NCBI GenBank assembly: GCA_964432485.1
Contig: CAYSNP010000020.1
Coordinates: 1 to 32,226 of the forward strand
Source of the DNA: CAYSNP01 sp964432485
GTDB lineage: Bacteria; Bacillota; Clostridia; Christensenellales; DTU072
Length of the DNA: 32,226 nucleotides
Direction: 5' to 3'
The notes under the pieces: generated by a model
Told to the model about the DNA's origin: nothing
The model's database searches: none
Seen by the model: the letters and a program-made list of their open reading frames with translations, nothing else
Shown here: piece by piece, positions 7,732-15,704 of the stretch
How the letters are laid out: the number at the start of each line of letters is the position of its first letter
Numbering within the stretch: position 1 is the stretch's first letter
Position numbers and translations under genes: made by a program

Positions 7732-7764
7732 CTGGATTGCTTCATTACCATTCGCAATGACGGG
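7732..7764. repeat. dispersed palindromic (REP-like) element
   Basis: CTGGATTGCTTC followed by TTCGCAATGACGGGG, with ATTGC (7736-7740) pairing with GCAAT (7754-7758). I recognise this as resembling a palindrome found in many copies in diverse bacterial genomes. That is recollection and not a search result. The remainder of 7391-7812 contains no credible gene. Confidence 0.45.
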
Positions 7765-7812
7765 GAGCATTTGCTTTATTATGCGACAGTAAAAGCTAAG
7801 AGTTTATTGCAC

Positions 7813-9276
7813 TTATTCTTTGGGTTTGTCATTATCTATTTGTGTATTTTCAGAGTCTTGCTCTTTGGATTCTGCAGGCTCTTTAAGAGCTTGCTCTGCT
7901 TCTGCATTGGGAGCAACCTCTTTTTGCGCAACTTCCATTTTGGCAATTGCGGGCCGAGCAACGGTAACCCTGCGCCTTTTTTTAGCGGTAAGAAAATATG
8001 CAACCGCTCCGCCTACTATAATAAGTCCGCCTAAGATAGAAAAGACTATTATCCAAATATTCGGACCATGACTTTCTGCTTTTACCCTTTCCCACATATC
8101 CACAGCTTGACTGCTAAACTCGTCAAGGTCTTCCATAATACCAAGGTGCTCTACTTCAGTTGGATAACGATTTGGATTGCTAAAAAACTCCTCAATATCG
8201 TATTCATTGTCTTGCAAAATGGTGAGAACCTCTGGGGTGTTTAGCATAACTTCGGGGTTTATGCCTGCGGTATATCCTGTTTCTATCATATTTTTCATAG
8301 CTATTACAGGGTTGCAAAGATAATCTATCCACATCATAGCAATATCTTTATGAGCACTGGTAGTAGGCACTACCCAACCGTCAAACCAAATATTGCTCCC
8401 GCTCTCGGGTACAAAATAAGCCAAATGCTCAGTTTCATCAATTGCAAAGAGCGCATCTCCGCTCCAAGCAAGGTCAACATAAGCATATTTAAGCATCATA
8501 TCCTCTTGTCCGAAATCTACTTCATAGCCTTTAAGGATAGGTTTTTGGTCTTTTAGCACTTTTTCAACAGCGGCAAGTAAATCTGTATCTATAGCATTGA
8601 TAAGCTCTTGTGCGCTTTTGTCTTTGTGAGCTTCAGGGAGACCACCAATTTCCTTTAGATAAAATACAGTAGCGGCAATACTGTCTCTTATGCTGTCTTT
8701 CATAAGTATTTTGCCATTAAGTTCGGGATTGTTTGCCTTATTCCACAGTAGTCCCCAACCTTGTGCCAGGTCTTCGGCTCTTACCTTTTCTGTATTGTAA
8801 AGTATGCCTAGCGTACCCCATAGGTAAGGTACAAAGTAATCATTCATATTAACTATGCCGTCCGGAGTTTGTACTTCACCAAAGAACTCATCAATATTAG
8901 CGGTAATCATTGGGTCTATATTTGCATAGTTTTCCATTTTGTCAATATCTAATTTAGCCAGCATACCTTTTTTAAGTAGCCTTTCTATGGCATATTCGGA
9001 AGGACATATAACATCTACTTTTGCGTCCCCATTGATAATCTTAGTTAGCATAGTTTCGTTGGTGTCAAATGTAGAATATTTAATTTCTATATCTTTACCT
9101 TCCTTGTTTTTGTAATACTCCTTAAAACTCTCAATTATATCTTCATCAATATATTCTTCCCAGTTGTAGATAATAAATGTTGTTTTATCCTTATTACAGG
9201 CAGATAATGAGAGTAGCATAGCCAGCACCATACCTATTGCTATAATTGCAGCTATTGTTTTTTGTAATTTTTTCAT
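7813..9276 (-). CDS. potD: spermidine/putrescine ABC transporter substrate-binding lipoprotein with C-terminal membrane anchor
   Basis: It captures polyamines outside the cell and delivers them to PotBC. A signal peptide ends in the lipobox LSAC (Cys about 27). The PotD fold follows, with FIIYNWEEYIDEDII at its start and WFDGWVVP in the ligand-binding region. At 487 residues it is over 100 longer than usual. Residues 407-431 are a hydrophobic helix, followed by KKRRR (432-436) and a polar Ala/Glu-rich tail to 487. The positive-inside rule places the tail in the cytoplasm, so the protein is probably held by both a lipid and a helix. The start follows AGGAGG. It is the last gene of the operon. 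Confidence 0.9.
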   Translation of the reverse strand: MKKLQKTIAAIIAIGMVLAMLLSLSACNKDKTTFIIYNWEEYIDEDIIESFKEYYKNKEGKDIEIKYSTFDTNETMLTKIINGDAKVDVICPSEYAIERLLKKGMLAKLDIDKMENYANIDPMITANIDEFFGEVQTPDGIVNMNDYFVPYLWGTLGILYNTEKVRAEDLAQGWGLLWNKANNPELNGKILMKDSIRDSIAATVFYLKEIGGLPEAHKDKSAQELINAIDTDLLAAVEKVLKDQKPILKGYEVDFGQEDMMLKYAYVDLAWSGDALFAIDETEHLAYFVPESGSNIWFDGWVVPTTSAHKDIAMMWIDYLCNPVIAMKNMIETGYTAGINPEVMLNTPEVLTILQDNEYDIEEFFSNPNRYPTEVEHLGIMEDLDEFSSQAVDMWERVKAESHGPNIWIIVFSILGGLIIVGGAVAYFLTAKKRRRVTVARPAIAKMEVAQKEVAPNAEAEQALKEPAESKEQDSENTQIDNDKPKE

Positions 9277-9281
9277 TTATT

Positions 9282-10091
9282 TTACCTCCTTTTGCCAATA
9301 AGTTTTTGCTCTTTTCCTACTTTACGCATATTGATTATTAGCAATACCGCTAATACTACAACAAATATTATGCTAAATACCGCAAACCAAAAGGGCTCTA
9401 ACCCCCTAATACGGGCATCCGAATATATAAAGGTAGAAAGAGTATCTATACCCGTGCCTGTGCCTTTATTGATTTGCGTTATAATAAAATCATCGAGAGA
9501 AATGGTAAAGCTCATTGCAAAACCGCTTACTATACCCGGCATCATAATAGGGAACAGCACCTTAATAAGTGCGGCAAAAGGTGTTGCGCCAAGGTCTAAT
9601 GCAGCTTCGTAGATATTTTTGTCCATTTGCACTAATTTGGGCATTATGCTAAGGATTACATAAGGAGTGCAAAAAGAGATATGGGCAAGAATTAGCCTGA
9701 CATACCCCTCAGGAAACTTAAAAGTTACAAAAAATATCATTAGCGATACTGCCATTACCACTTCAGAATTGATAATAGGGAGTTGATTGACATTCTCTAC
9801 TACCTTGCGCGCCTTTCTTTTAAGGTTAAAGATACCAACAGATGCAAAAGAACCTAAAATTGTAGCTGCTACCGAAGATACTATTGCAATAAGAAAAGTA
9901 TTCTTTAGCGCAGACATAAGTTGCGGCGTTTTTGAGGAAGTAAAGATAAGCACATACGAATTAAAGCTAAACCCTTTGGCAAAAGAAAACATCCCCGTAT
10001 TAAAGAAAGAAAAAATAAAAATAAGCAATATAGGCAAATAAAGCAAGGTCAAAATCAAGCCCAAATACCCTTTTTGGATAATTTTTTTCAT
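9282..10091 (-). CDS. potC: spermidine/putrescine ABC transporter permease PotC
   Basis: This is an inner-membrane channel subunit of the polyamine importer, 269 residues with six predicted helices beginning near residue 10. The EAA loop that contacts the ATPase is visible as YEAALDLGATPFAALIKVLFP, followed by MMPGIVSGFAMSFTISLDDFIIT, which is typical of PotC. The ATG at 10091 overlaps the potB stop by 4 bases, and potD follows after 5 bases. Confidence 0.93.
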   Translation of the reverse strand: MKKIIQKGYLGLILTLLYLPILLIFIFSFFNTGMFSFAKGFSFNSYVLIFTSSKTPQLMSALKNTFLIAIVSSVAATILGSFASVGIFNLKRKARKVVENVNQLPIINSEVVMAVSLMIFFVTFKFPEGYVRLILAHISFCTPYVILSIMPKLVQMDKNIYEAALDLGATPFAALIKVLFPIMMPGIVSGFAMSFTISLDDFIITQINKGTGTGIDTLSTFIYSDARIRGLEPFWFAVFSIIFVVVLAVLLIINMRKVGKEQKLIGKRR

Positions 10092-10879
10092 AATACACCC
10101 CTGCCGGCTTCTTCATCGGGATAGAACTTGCTCATAACAAAATTGCTAGCCAGTACTAAGATTAGCATAATTAAGCTCATTACGCTTCCCACACCGTACA
10201 GCCCCATTCTAAATTTGGTATCAATGCTATCCCCAAATAAAAAGATGGTGCTATCGCTAAGCAATTCGCTTATAGCAAATGTAGAAATAGTAGGGATAAA
10301 TACCATTGTAATACCGCTGATTATCCCCGGAATGGACAAGGGTAAAACTATTTTGGTAAAAGCCTGAAAGCTATCTGCGCCTAAGTCTTGACTAGCTTCA
10401 ATAAATGACTTATCTATATTAGAAATATTGGTATGCAAAGGCAATATCATAAAAGGCAAATAATTATATACCATACCAAAAATTACTGTGCCCATACCCA
10501 GTTTTATCTCCAGTGCCATAAAAATTGCTTTAGTTGCAAGCGTTCGTATTAAAAAATTTACCCACATAGGCAAAATAAACAATAACACCACTAATTTGCC
10601 TGTATTTAATTTGTGTAGAAAATATGCAACGGGGTAACCTAGCAATAGACAAAGCATTGTTGTCACCAAACCTACCATAAGAGAATTGCCCAGCACTATT
10701 ACGCTTGCTTTTTCGCTAAAAAATCGGGATATATTCCCTAAAGATAGCTTTCCGTCTACCAAAAAGGCATTAAAAAATATAAGCACCAAAGGCAGTACAA
10801 CAAAAATAAGCATAAAAACTATATAAGGATAAGAAAAGGTGCGCCTTTTGAATTGAAAGGCTTTAAGTTTGGCTATCAC
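10088..10879 (-). CDS. potB: spermidine/putrescine ABC transporter permease PotB
   Basis: This is the partner permease, 263 residues and multispanning, with an EAA loop reading FIEASQDLGADSFQAFTKIVLP followed by SIPGIISG. The start is GTG at 10879, preceded by GGAGG with six bases between. The gene overlaps the end of potA by 17 bases, so translation is probably coupled. PotB and PotC form the heterodimeric channel energised by PotA. Confidence 0.92.
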   Translation of the reverse strand: MIAKLKAFQFKRRTFSYPYIVFMLIFVVLPLVLIFFNAFLVDGKLSLGNISRFFSEKASVIVLGNSLMVGLVTTMLCLLLGYPVAYFLHKLNTGKLVVLLFILPMWVNFLIRTLATKAIFMALEIKLGMGTVIFGMVYNYLPFMILPLHTNISNIDKSFIEASQDLGADSFQAFTKIVLPLSIPGIISGITMVFIPTISTFAISELLSDSTIFLFGDSIDTKFRMGLYGVGSVMSLIMLILVLASNFVMSKFYPDEEAGRGVL

Positions 10880-12308
10880 CGCTCACCTCCACCTTAATTT
10901 TAGACTTATCAAACAGCAAGCCCACCCTGTCATCTACCAGCCAATCGTCCTCAGTATCTACAAAGATATCTATATAGGTATCTGTACGCAGTATACATTG
11001 ATAATAGCTGCCTTTATAGATAGAGCTGACTACATTGGCGGCAACTATGCCGTCTTCCTCATTATCCATAATTTCTATCCCGTCAAAAGGAATGGTAACT
11101 TTAACCTGTGTCCCTTTGGCAAGATTGCTGACACACTCTATTTCTGTATCCAAAATATATACAAGATTTTCTCCGCTCGCCTCGCCTATAAATTCATTGG
11201 CATGGCGCGCTTTATACATAATGTGCAGATTGGCGGGCTTGACATATAGCCCTATTTTTTCGCCTTCTGCGGCAGGTTCGGTACTATGGATTATCACTTC
11301 ATTTTCATTGGCAAGCGCAATAATTTGATAATGGTCGCCTTTGAATATACAAGAGCATACCTGTCCAAAAACAATAGCTTTGGGGCTGTCATTATCTACA
11401 ATTTCCCAATCTTCTGGCCTAATCACTATATCCACGGGCTCGTTTTTCTTAAAGCCTTTATCTACGCACTTAAAGCAAGTGTCTATAAATCTTACCTTAA
11501 AATCCTCTACCATAATGCCCGAATATATATTGCTTTCGCCAATAAAGTCAGCTACAAAAGCGTTAGCAGGTTCATCATATACTTTTTGAGGAGTGGCTAT
11601 CTGCTGGATTTCCCCATGGCGCATAACTACAATTGTATCGCTCATAGTAAGTGCTTCTTCTTGGTCATGGGTCACATAAATAAAAGTAATATTTAATTTC
11701 TTATGCATTTCCATTAGTTCTAACTGCATATCTTTGCGCATTTTAAGGTCAAGCGCACCTAAAGGCTCATCTAAAAGCAGCACTTGTGGTTCGTTAACCA
11801 GTGCCCTTGCTATTGCCACCCTTTGCTGTTGTCCGCCGGATAAACTGTCTACATTGCGGTGCTGGTAGTCTTCCAGGTCAACAAGTTTTAGAATATTTGC
11901 TACCGCTATATTGATTTCCTCTTTGGTCAGCTTGCGCAGTTTTTCATATTCTTGACCGGATTTGTCTTTATGGATGCTTCCTGTAGGAACTAATTTTAGC
12001 TTTAATCCAAATGCTATATTGCCAAATACATTTAAGTGCGGAAAAAGAGCATATCTTTGAAAGACCGTATTTACCGGACGCAAATGCGGAGGCATATTGG
12101 TAATATCCTCTCCGCCAAAAAAGATTTTGCCACTGGTTGGCAGCTCAAACCCTGCCAGCATTCGTAAGGTGGTAGTCTTTCCGCAGCCGCTAGGTCCTAA
12201 AAAAGTGACAAACTCCCCCTTCTTTATAGAAAAACTTACATTTTTAACTACAGGTATTCCATCGTATTCTTTAGTTATATTCTTTAACTCTATTATTTTT
12301 TCGTTCAT
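10863..12308 (-). CDS. potA: spermidine/putrescine ABC transporter ATPase PotA, with duplicated C-terminal domain
   Basis: It hydrolyses ATP to drive polyamine import. It has Walker A GPSGCGKTT (38-46), Q-loop VFQRYALFPHL (81-91), signature LSGGQQQR (155-162), Walker B VLLLDEP (175-181) and the VTHD switch His. It has 481 residues, against roughly 350-380 in the family. A basic insertion lies at about 102-128. The C-terminal TOBE-like region appears twice: EIVDN ahead of FKGDHYQ (322-328) is echoed by EIMDN ahead of YKGSYYQ (431-437), about 109 residues apart. Only 16 bases separate it from the XRE-cupin gene, so the two share a promoter. Confidence 0.92.
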   Translation of the reverse strand: MNEKIIELKNITKEYDGIPVVKNVSFSIKKGEFVTFLGPSGCGKTTTLRMLAGFELPTSGKIFFGGEDITNMPPHLRPVNTVFQRYALFPHLNVFGNIAFGLKLKLVPTGSIHKDKSGQEYEKLRKLTKEEINIAVANILKLVDLEDYQHRNVDSLSGGQQQRVAIARALVNEPQVLLLDEPLGALDLKMRKDMQLELMEMHKKLNITFIYVTHDQEEALTMSDTIVVMRHGEIQQIATPQKVYDEPANAFVADFIGESNIYSGIMVEDFKVRFIDTCFKCVDKGFKKNEPVDIVIRPEDWEIVDNDSPKAIVFGQVCSCIFKGDHYQIIALANENEVIIHSTEPAAEGEKIGLYVKPANLHIMYKARHANEFIGEASGENLVYILDTEIECVSNLAKGTQVKVTIPFDGIEIMDNEEDGIVAANVVSSIYKGSYYQCILRTDTYIDIFVDTEDDWLVDDRVGLLFDKSKIKVEVSGDSQT

Positions 12309-12324
12309 GTATCAGCCTACCTAC

Positions 12325-12858
12325 TTAGAAATTGCTTGGAGTAGTTACCCAAATAATTTTGGCAATGCCTTTGCCTTTGTTAATTATTTTGTGCTCTTTT
12401 TCGCCGCTAATGTAAAAGGCATCGCCTTTTTTAGCTTTGTAGCTAAATTCGCCCGCCTCAATAGAAATCTTGCCTTCTAAAATATATCCGAACTCCTCCC
12501 CTTCAAAAGGAGGGCGGATTGCACTTTCGCCTTCGGGCGGCAAGGAAAGCAGGATAGGCTCCATTTGATTTTTTTGACTGTTGGGTATCAGCCATATAGT
12601 TGTGCCGTCTCCGTTTTCTGACTCGAAAAAATCATTCCTGCTAAATACAATTTTTTGTTTGGTATCCTCTGTAAAAAAGGCTTGCGCACTTACCCCTAAG
12701 ATATTGAGCATATCTATAAGAGTAGCTATAGAAGGAGAAGCTATATCGTTTTCAAGTTGGCTGATATAGCCTTTTGTAAGCTCGCAGCGGCTGGCAAGCT
12801 CTTCCTGCGTTAGACCTCTTTGCAATCTAATTTCTTTAATTTTAGAGCCGATATTCAT
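12325..12858 (-). CDS. XRE-family regulator with cupin domain, probable repressor of the pot operon
   Basis: An N-terminal helix-turn-helix (GLTQEELASRCELTKGYISQ) is followed by a cupin_2 barrel (FEGEEFGYILEGKI, GDAFYISGEKEHKI). This architecture is common among regulators placed with polyamine or amino-acid genes, such as PuuR; the ligand here is not known. I chose ATG at 12858 over GTG at 12870, because the GTG overlaps the likely ribosome binding site GTGAGG. The protein is then 177 residues. It is first in the operon, behind a consensus promoter with two copies of a 13-base palindrome-bearing repeat, which suggests autoregulation together with potABCD. Confidence 0.88.
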   Translation of the reverse strand: MNIGSKIKEIRLQRGLTQEELASRCELTKGYISQLENDIASPSIATLIDMLNILGVSAQAFFTEDTKQKIVFSRNDFFESENGDGTTIWLIPNSQKNQMEPILLSLPPEGESAIRPPFEGEEFGYILEGKISIEAGEFSYKAKKGDAFYISGEKEHKIINKGKGIAKIIWVTTPSNF

Positions 12859-12871
12859 AAAAATCCTCACT

Positions 12872-12884
12872 TTTACTAAACTTA
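12872..12884. promoter_or_regulatory. putative operator, proximal copy
   Basis: TTTACTAAACTTA contains the palindrome TTTA-C-TAAA and is identical to 12961-12973. This copy lies between the promoter and the start of the XRE-cupin gene. Confidence 0.45.
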
Positions 12885-12917
12885 ATCTTTAATGTTGCTA
12901 AACAGCAAGCGCAACCT

Positions 12918-12946
12918 ATTATATGTCAGAATCTTAGTGTTGTCAA
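12918..12946 (-). promoter_or_regulatory. consensus sigma-A promoter of the XRE-pot operon
   Basis: On the minus strand, TTGACA (12946-12941) and TATAAT (12923-12918) are both perfect and 17 bp apart. A promoter this strong usually needs a repressor, which fits the regulator encoded first. The leader also holds a TTGCT/AGCAA hairpin just downstream. Confidence 0.85.
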
Positions 12947-12960
12947 ATGTTTTTATTAAA

Positions 12961-12973
12961 TTTACTAAACTTA
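12961..12973. promoter_or_regulatory. putative operator, distal copy
   Basis: This is an exact second copy of the 13-mer TTTACTAAACTTA, 15 bp upstream of the -35 box. Binding at both copies would bracket the promoter and could loop it. The binding protein is inferred, not shown. Confidence 0.45.
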
Positions 12974-13021
12974 TATAAAAATTTTCTTCGCAATTAAGCA
13001 AATTGAACTTTGTTATTGCAT

Positions 13022-13061
13022 AAATAAAAAAGAGCAGACCCGCTTATAAGGCCGTTCTTAA
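13022..13061 (-). terminator. imperfect terminator after the DUF4143 ATPase gene
   Basis: Read on the minus strand, AAGAACGGCC pairs imperfectly with the GGGTCTGCTCTT side (AAGA/TCTT, C-G, G-U and G-C pairs, two mismatches), followed by TTTTTT. It lies just past the stop at 13075 and would keep transcription out of the pot promoter region. Confidence 0.4.
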
Positions 13062-13074
13062 AAAGAGTAAAATA

Positions 13075-14355
13075 TTAATTTTTCAAAGCTGTTATTGGGG
13101 TAACATATACCCCGTCGTCTCTTTTGTATGCCGCATTTGTTAGGCCGCATATTACACACATTACACTAGGAGCAATACCCCCGCCCTCTACTATTTTGCC
13201 GCATACATTTAGTAGAGATTTTGCCGCTTCATCTATTTTGTTTGCGCCTAGTTTTATTTCAAAAGCGCACCATTTGCCATTTGGCATTTCAATAACAGCG
13301 TCAATTTCTCTATTGGAATAATCTTGATAATGGTAAAGTAATGCGCCAAAAGATTCAGCATATATTTTTAAATCTCTTACACACAATGCTTCAAATAAGA
13401 ACCCAAAAGCATTTAGGTCACCAATTAGTTTTTTAGGAGTTATGCCCAATAAGGCGCATGCCAAAGAGGGGTCGCAAAAATGCCTTTTTTCCGATTGCTT
13501 AACTCTAATGGGCGAACGAATATTAGTGGAAAAAGGCGGTTGATTGTCTAATAAAAACATTCTGCTAAAAACATCTAAATATGTCGATATTGTATCGCTA
13601 TCAATTGACTCATCATCTGTTTCTTTAATATCGTTTATAAGTTTTGCGTTGGTTGCTGTGGTGCTTTCGTTTCTGGCAAGTGAGCGCAAAAGCAGTTTCA
13701 TTCTAGTTATATCATATTTTTTACCATCAATTCTCTGCGTATCATCATCAAGAATTGCATTAATATAAGATTCAGGCAATAAGGCTATATTTTTGACAGA
13801 AGTATCCATATTTCCAGGCCAACCGCCACGAACAATATATTCAGCAAGGTTTTGTATATCTACCTTGCCTGTCATATTAGGAGTTATGTTGCCATTACAT
13901 AGCTCCTCTAATGATACAACCCCAGTAGAATTGCCTGACTCATATAGTGACATTGTACGCATCCTAAGTTTTCCAATTCTGCCTGCTCCGCTATGCAAAA
14001 GACCTTTGCGCTTAGGAGTAGAAGAGCCTGTTAAAATAAATTGACCTTTTAATGCTCTTTTATCCACTTCATATCGTACAGCATCCCAAATTTGGGGCAC
14101 TTCTTGCCACTCATCAATAAGGCGGGGAGTTTTGCCTTCTAAAGTAGTCGCAACGGAAATGGTTGCAAGCTCTTTATTGCGAAAATTGTAAGCAGGGTCA
14201 GCAATTAAAAACTCGCTATTTGAGTGATATGATGAAGTCCAAGTTTTTCCGCACCATTTAGGACCTTCAATACAAACAGCTCCAAAGGTGTCCAGAAACT
14301 CGATAATAGTCTTATCTATTACCCGTGGTTTATATTTTGACTTATCTATTGCCAT
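13075..14355 (-). CDS. AAA_14 / DUF4143 family ATPase
   Basis: This 426-residue protein of unknown role has a P-loop GPKWCGKT (31-38), Walker B LIDEWQ (79-84), a sensor-like ILTGSSTP (107-114), and the C-terminal DUF4143 region. That region ends in a nuclease-fold-like motif, Asp352 then EIK at 366-368. Members are common, patchily distributed and often isolated, and their activity is unsettled; proposals include toxin-like or defence-related roles. The ATG at 14355 is preceded by AGGAG. The gene stands alone on the minus strand, and its promoter lies inside the edge of a 23-bp repeat array. Confidence 0.85.
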   Translation of the reverse strand: MAIDKSKYKPRVIDKTIIEFLDTFGAVCIEGPKWCGKTWTSSYHSNSEFLIADPAYNFRNKELATISVATTLEGKTPRLIDEWQEVPQIWDAVRYEVDKRALKGQFILTGSSTPKRKGLLHSGAGRIGKLRMRTMSLYESGNSTGVVSLEELCNGNITPNMTGKVDIQNLAEYIVRGGWPGNMDTSVKNIALLPESYINAILDDDTQRIDGKKYDITRMKLLLRSLARNESTTATNAKLINDIKETDDESIDSDTISTYLDVFSRMFLLDNQPPFSTNIRSPIRVKQSEKRHFCDPSLACALLGITPKKLIGDLNAFGFLFEALCVRDLKIYAESFGALLYHYQDYSNREIDAVIEMPNGKWCAFEIKLGANKIDEAAKSLLNVCGKIVEGGGIAPSVMCVICGLTNAAYKRDDGVYVTPITALKN

Positions 14356-14385
14356 AATACCTGTATACTCCTTTTTTTCGGTAAT

Positions 14386-14414
14386 ATTATATCACATTCG
14401 GTCAGATTTGGCAA
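14386..14414 (-). promoter_or_regulatory. promoter of the DUF4143 ATPase gene, formed within the repeat array
   Basis: On the minus strand, TTGCCA (14414-14409) and TATAAT (14391-14386) are 17 bp apart. The spacer and -35 box come from the first repeat unit. In that unit the usual TTTGCAAA has become TTTGGCAA, and this change creates the -35 sequence. Confidence 0.65.
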
Positions 14415-14652
14415 CTCTATTCGGTCAGATTTGCAAAGTTCATTCGGTCAGATTTGCAAANNNNNNNNNNNNNNNNNNNNNNNNNNNNNNNNNNNNNNNN
14501 NNNNNNNNNNNNNNNNNNNNNNNNNNNNNNNNNNNNNNNNNNNNNNNNNNNNNNNNNNNNATTCGGTCAGATTTGCAAAGTTCATTCGGTCAGATTTGCA
14601 AAACTCATTCGGTCAGATTTGCAAAGTTCATTCGGTCAGATTTGGAGGTTTG
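14396..14652. repeat. 23-bp tandem repeat array with assembly gap
   Basis: Units with core TTCGGTCAGATTTGCAAA repeat every 23 bp, starting at 14396, 14419, 14442, then after the gap at 14561, 14584, 14607 and 14630. The seven visible copies are nearly identical, with the outermost ones degenerate. Each inner unit contains the palindrome TTTGCAAA. There are no unique spacers, so it is not CRISPR. The region 14461-14560 is 100 N, so the true copy number is unknown. 23 bp is roughly two helical turns, as in arrays of protein-binding sites. Confidence 0.9.
14461..14560. other. assembly gap of 100 N
   Basis: Exactly 100 undetermined bases lie inside the tandem repeat. This is the usual placeholder for a gap of unknown size, so coordinates across it are nominal. 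Confidence 0.98.
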
Positions 14653-14749
14653 GTTGTTTATTTTAATAATTTTGCTATGTTTAGCAGATGTAATAAAGCC
14701 TGAAAAATGTAAGTGAGGACTTTTTTATTTGAAAATAATAAAAAGGGTA

Positions 14750-14778
14750 TGTACAAATGTGAGTGAATATGCTATTAT
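14750..14778 (+). promoter_or_regulatory. extended -10 promoter of the transketolase operon
   Basis: TGTACA (14750-14755) and TATTAT (14773-14778) are 17 bp apart. TGC before the -10 gives an extended -10 that compensates for the weak -35. The leader of about 77 nt contains GACAA/TTGTC arms that could pair; I see no known riboswitch. Confidence 0.55.
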
Positions 14779-14862
14779 ATAAAATAGGAAAAATTTGGGA
14801 CAAGAGCTTACTTTAATGTATTTTGTCAGCCAAAAATAACTATTGTAAGGAGAGACTATGTT

Positions 14863-15690
14863 ATGACTAATATTAGTGTAGCGGAGTTAAAAGAAAAAGC
14901 CAAACAGTTGCGTAACTTGATTATTGACACTACTGTTTGGGCAGGCTCAGGGCATGCGGGAGGTGCGTTAAGCAGCGCAGATATTTTGATTGCCCTTTAC
15001 TTCAAGTATTTGAATGTAGACCCAAAGAAGCCCTGTTGGGAAGACCGTGACCGCTTTGTGCTGAGCAAAGGGCATGCTGCAGTCGGCTATATTCCCTGCT
15101 TGGCACTTAAAGGCTTTATCGATAAGGAAGGGCTAAAGCGCTTTAATCACTTTAAGTCGCCTTATGGGATGCACCCCGATAGCTTAAAAGTGACGGGCTG
15201 CGATGCCTCTACTGGCTCGCTGGGGCATGGGCTACCTATGGGCGTAGGTATGGCTCTTGGCGCTAAGGTGCAAAAGAAAGCTTATAAGACAGTGGTACTG
15301 CTAGGCGACGGTGAGTGTAACGAAGGGAGCAATTACGAAGCTATGATGAGCGCCAATCATTACAAGCTGGACAACCTGATTGCAATTGTAGACCGCAATA
15401 AGTTTATGATTGACGGACCTACCGAAGAAGTAATGTCATTAGAGCCTTTTGCAGCAAAGTGGGTAGCCTTCGGCTGGAATGTTATTGAAGTAGATGACGG
15501 TAATGATATGGAAAAGGTTTGCGCCGCTTTGGATACTGCTTGGGAGCATAAGGGCAGCCCAACGGTAATCATTGCAAGCACCGTTAAGGGCAAAGGCGTA
15601 AGTTTTATGGAAAATCAAGTAGTATGGCATTACGGTGCTCTTGACAGCTCTCAAGTAGAGCAAGCTAAAGCGGATATTGCCAATTCTTAA
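14863..15690 (+). CDS. transketolase, N-terminal (TPP-binding) subunit
   Basis: This is half of a split transketolase, which moves two-carbon units between sugar phosphates and links glycolysis to the pentose phosphate pathway. The 275 residues carry SGHAGGALS (29-37), LSKGHAA (68-74), GSLGHGLPMG (118-127) and the TPP motif GDGECNEG (148-155) with the conserved Asn179. The partner subunit follows after 14 bases. The ATG at 14863 fits AGGAGA at 14848-14853. An earlier ATG at 14858 encodes only two codons before TGA and overlaps the real start. Confidence 0.94.
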   Translation: MTNISVAELKEKAKQLRNLIIDTTVWAGSGHAGGALSSADILIALYFKYLNVDPKKPCWEDRDRFVLSKGHAAVGYIPCLALKGFIDKEGLKRFNHFKSPYGMHPDSLKVTGCDASTGSLGHGLPMGVGMALGAKVQKKAYKTVVLLGDGECNEGSNYEAMMSANHYKLDNLIAIVDRNKFMIDGPTEEVMSLEPFAAKWVAFGWNVIEVDDGNDMEKVCAALDTAWEHKGSPTVIIASTVKGKGVSFMENQVVWHYGALDSSQVEQAKADIANS

Positions 15691-15704
15691 AGGAGGATAT
15701 TATA

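Noticed and set aside
7391..7812. Small genes in the pyrE-potD gap
   Set aside because: Short frames here are made by hairpin repeats or are shadows of potD; none has a ribosome binding site.
14396..14652. CRISPR array
   Set aside because: The units are directly adjacent with a constant 23-bp period and no unique spacers, and no cas genes are nearby.
14288..14716. Reading frames through the tandem repeat (FGQICK / VRFAKF / IRSDLQ patterns)
   Set aside because: A 23-bp period shifts frame each unit, so all three frames stay open by repetition; they also span the assembly gap and lack a ribosome binding site.
14701..14730. Terminator in the leader region before the transketolase genes
   Set aside because: AAGT-GAGG-ACTT followed by T is only a 4-bp AT-rich stem, and no upstream plus-strand gene needs it.
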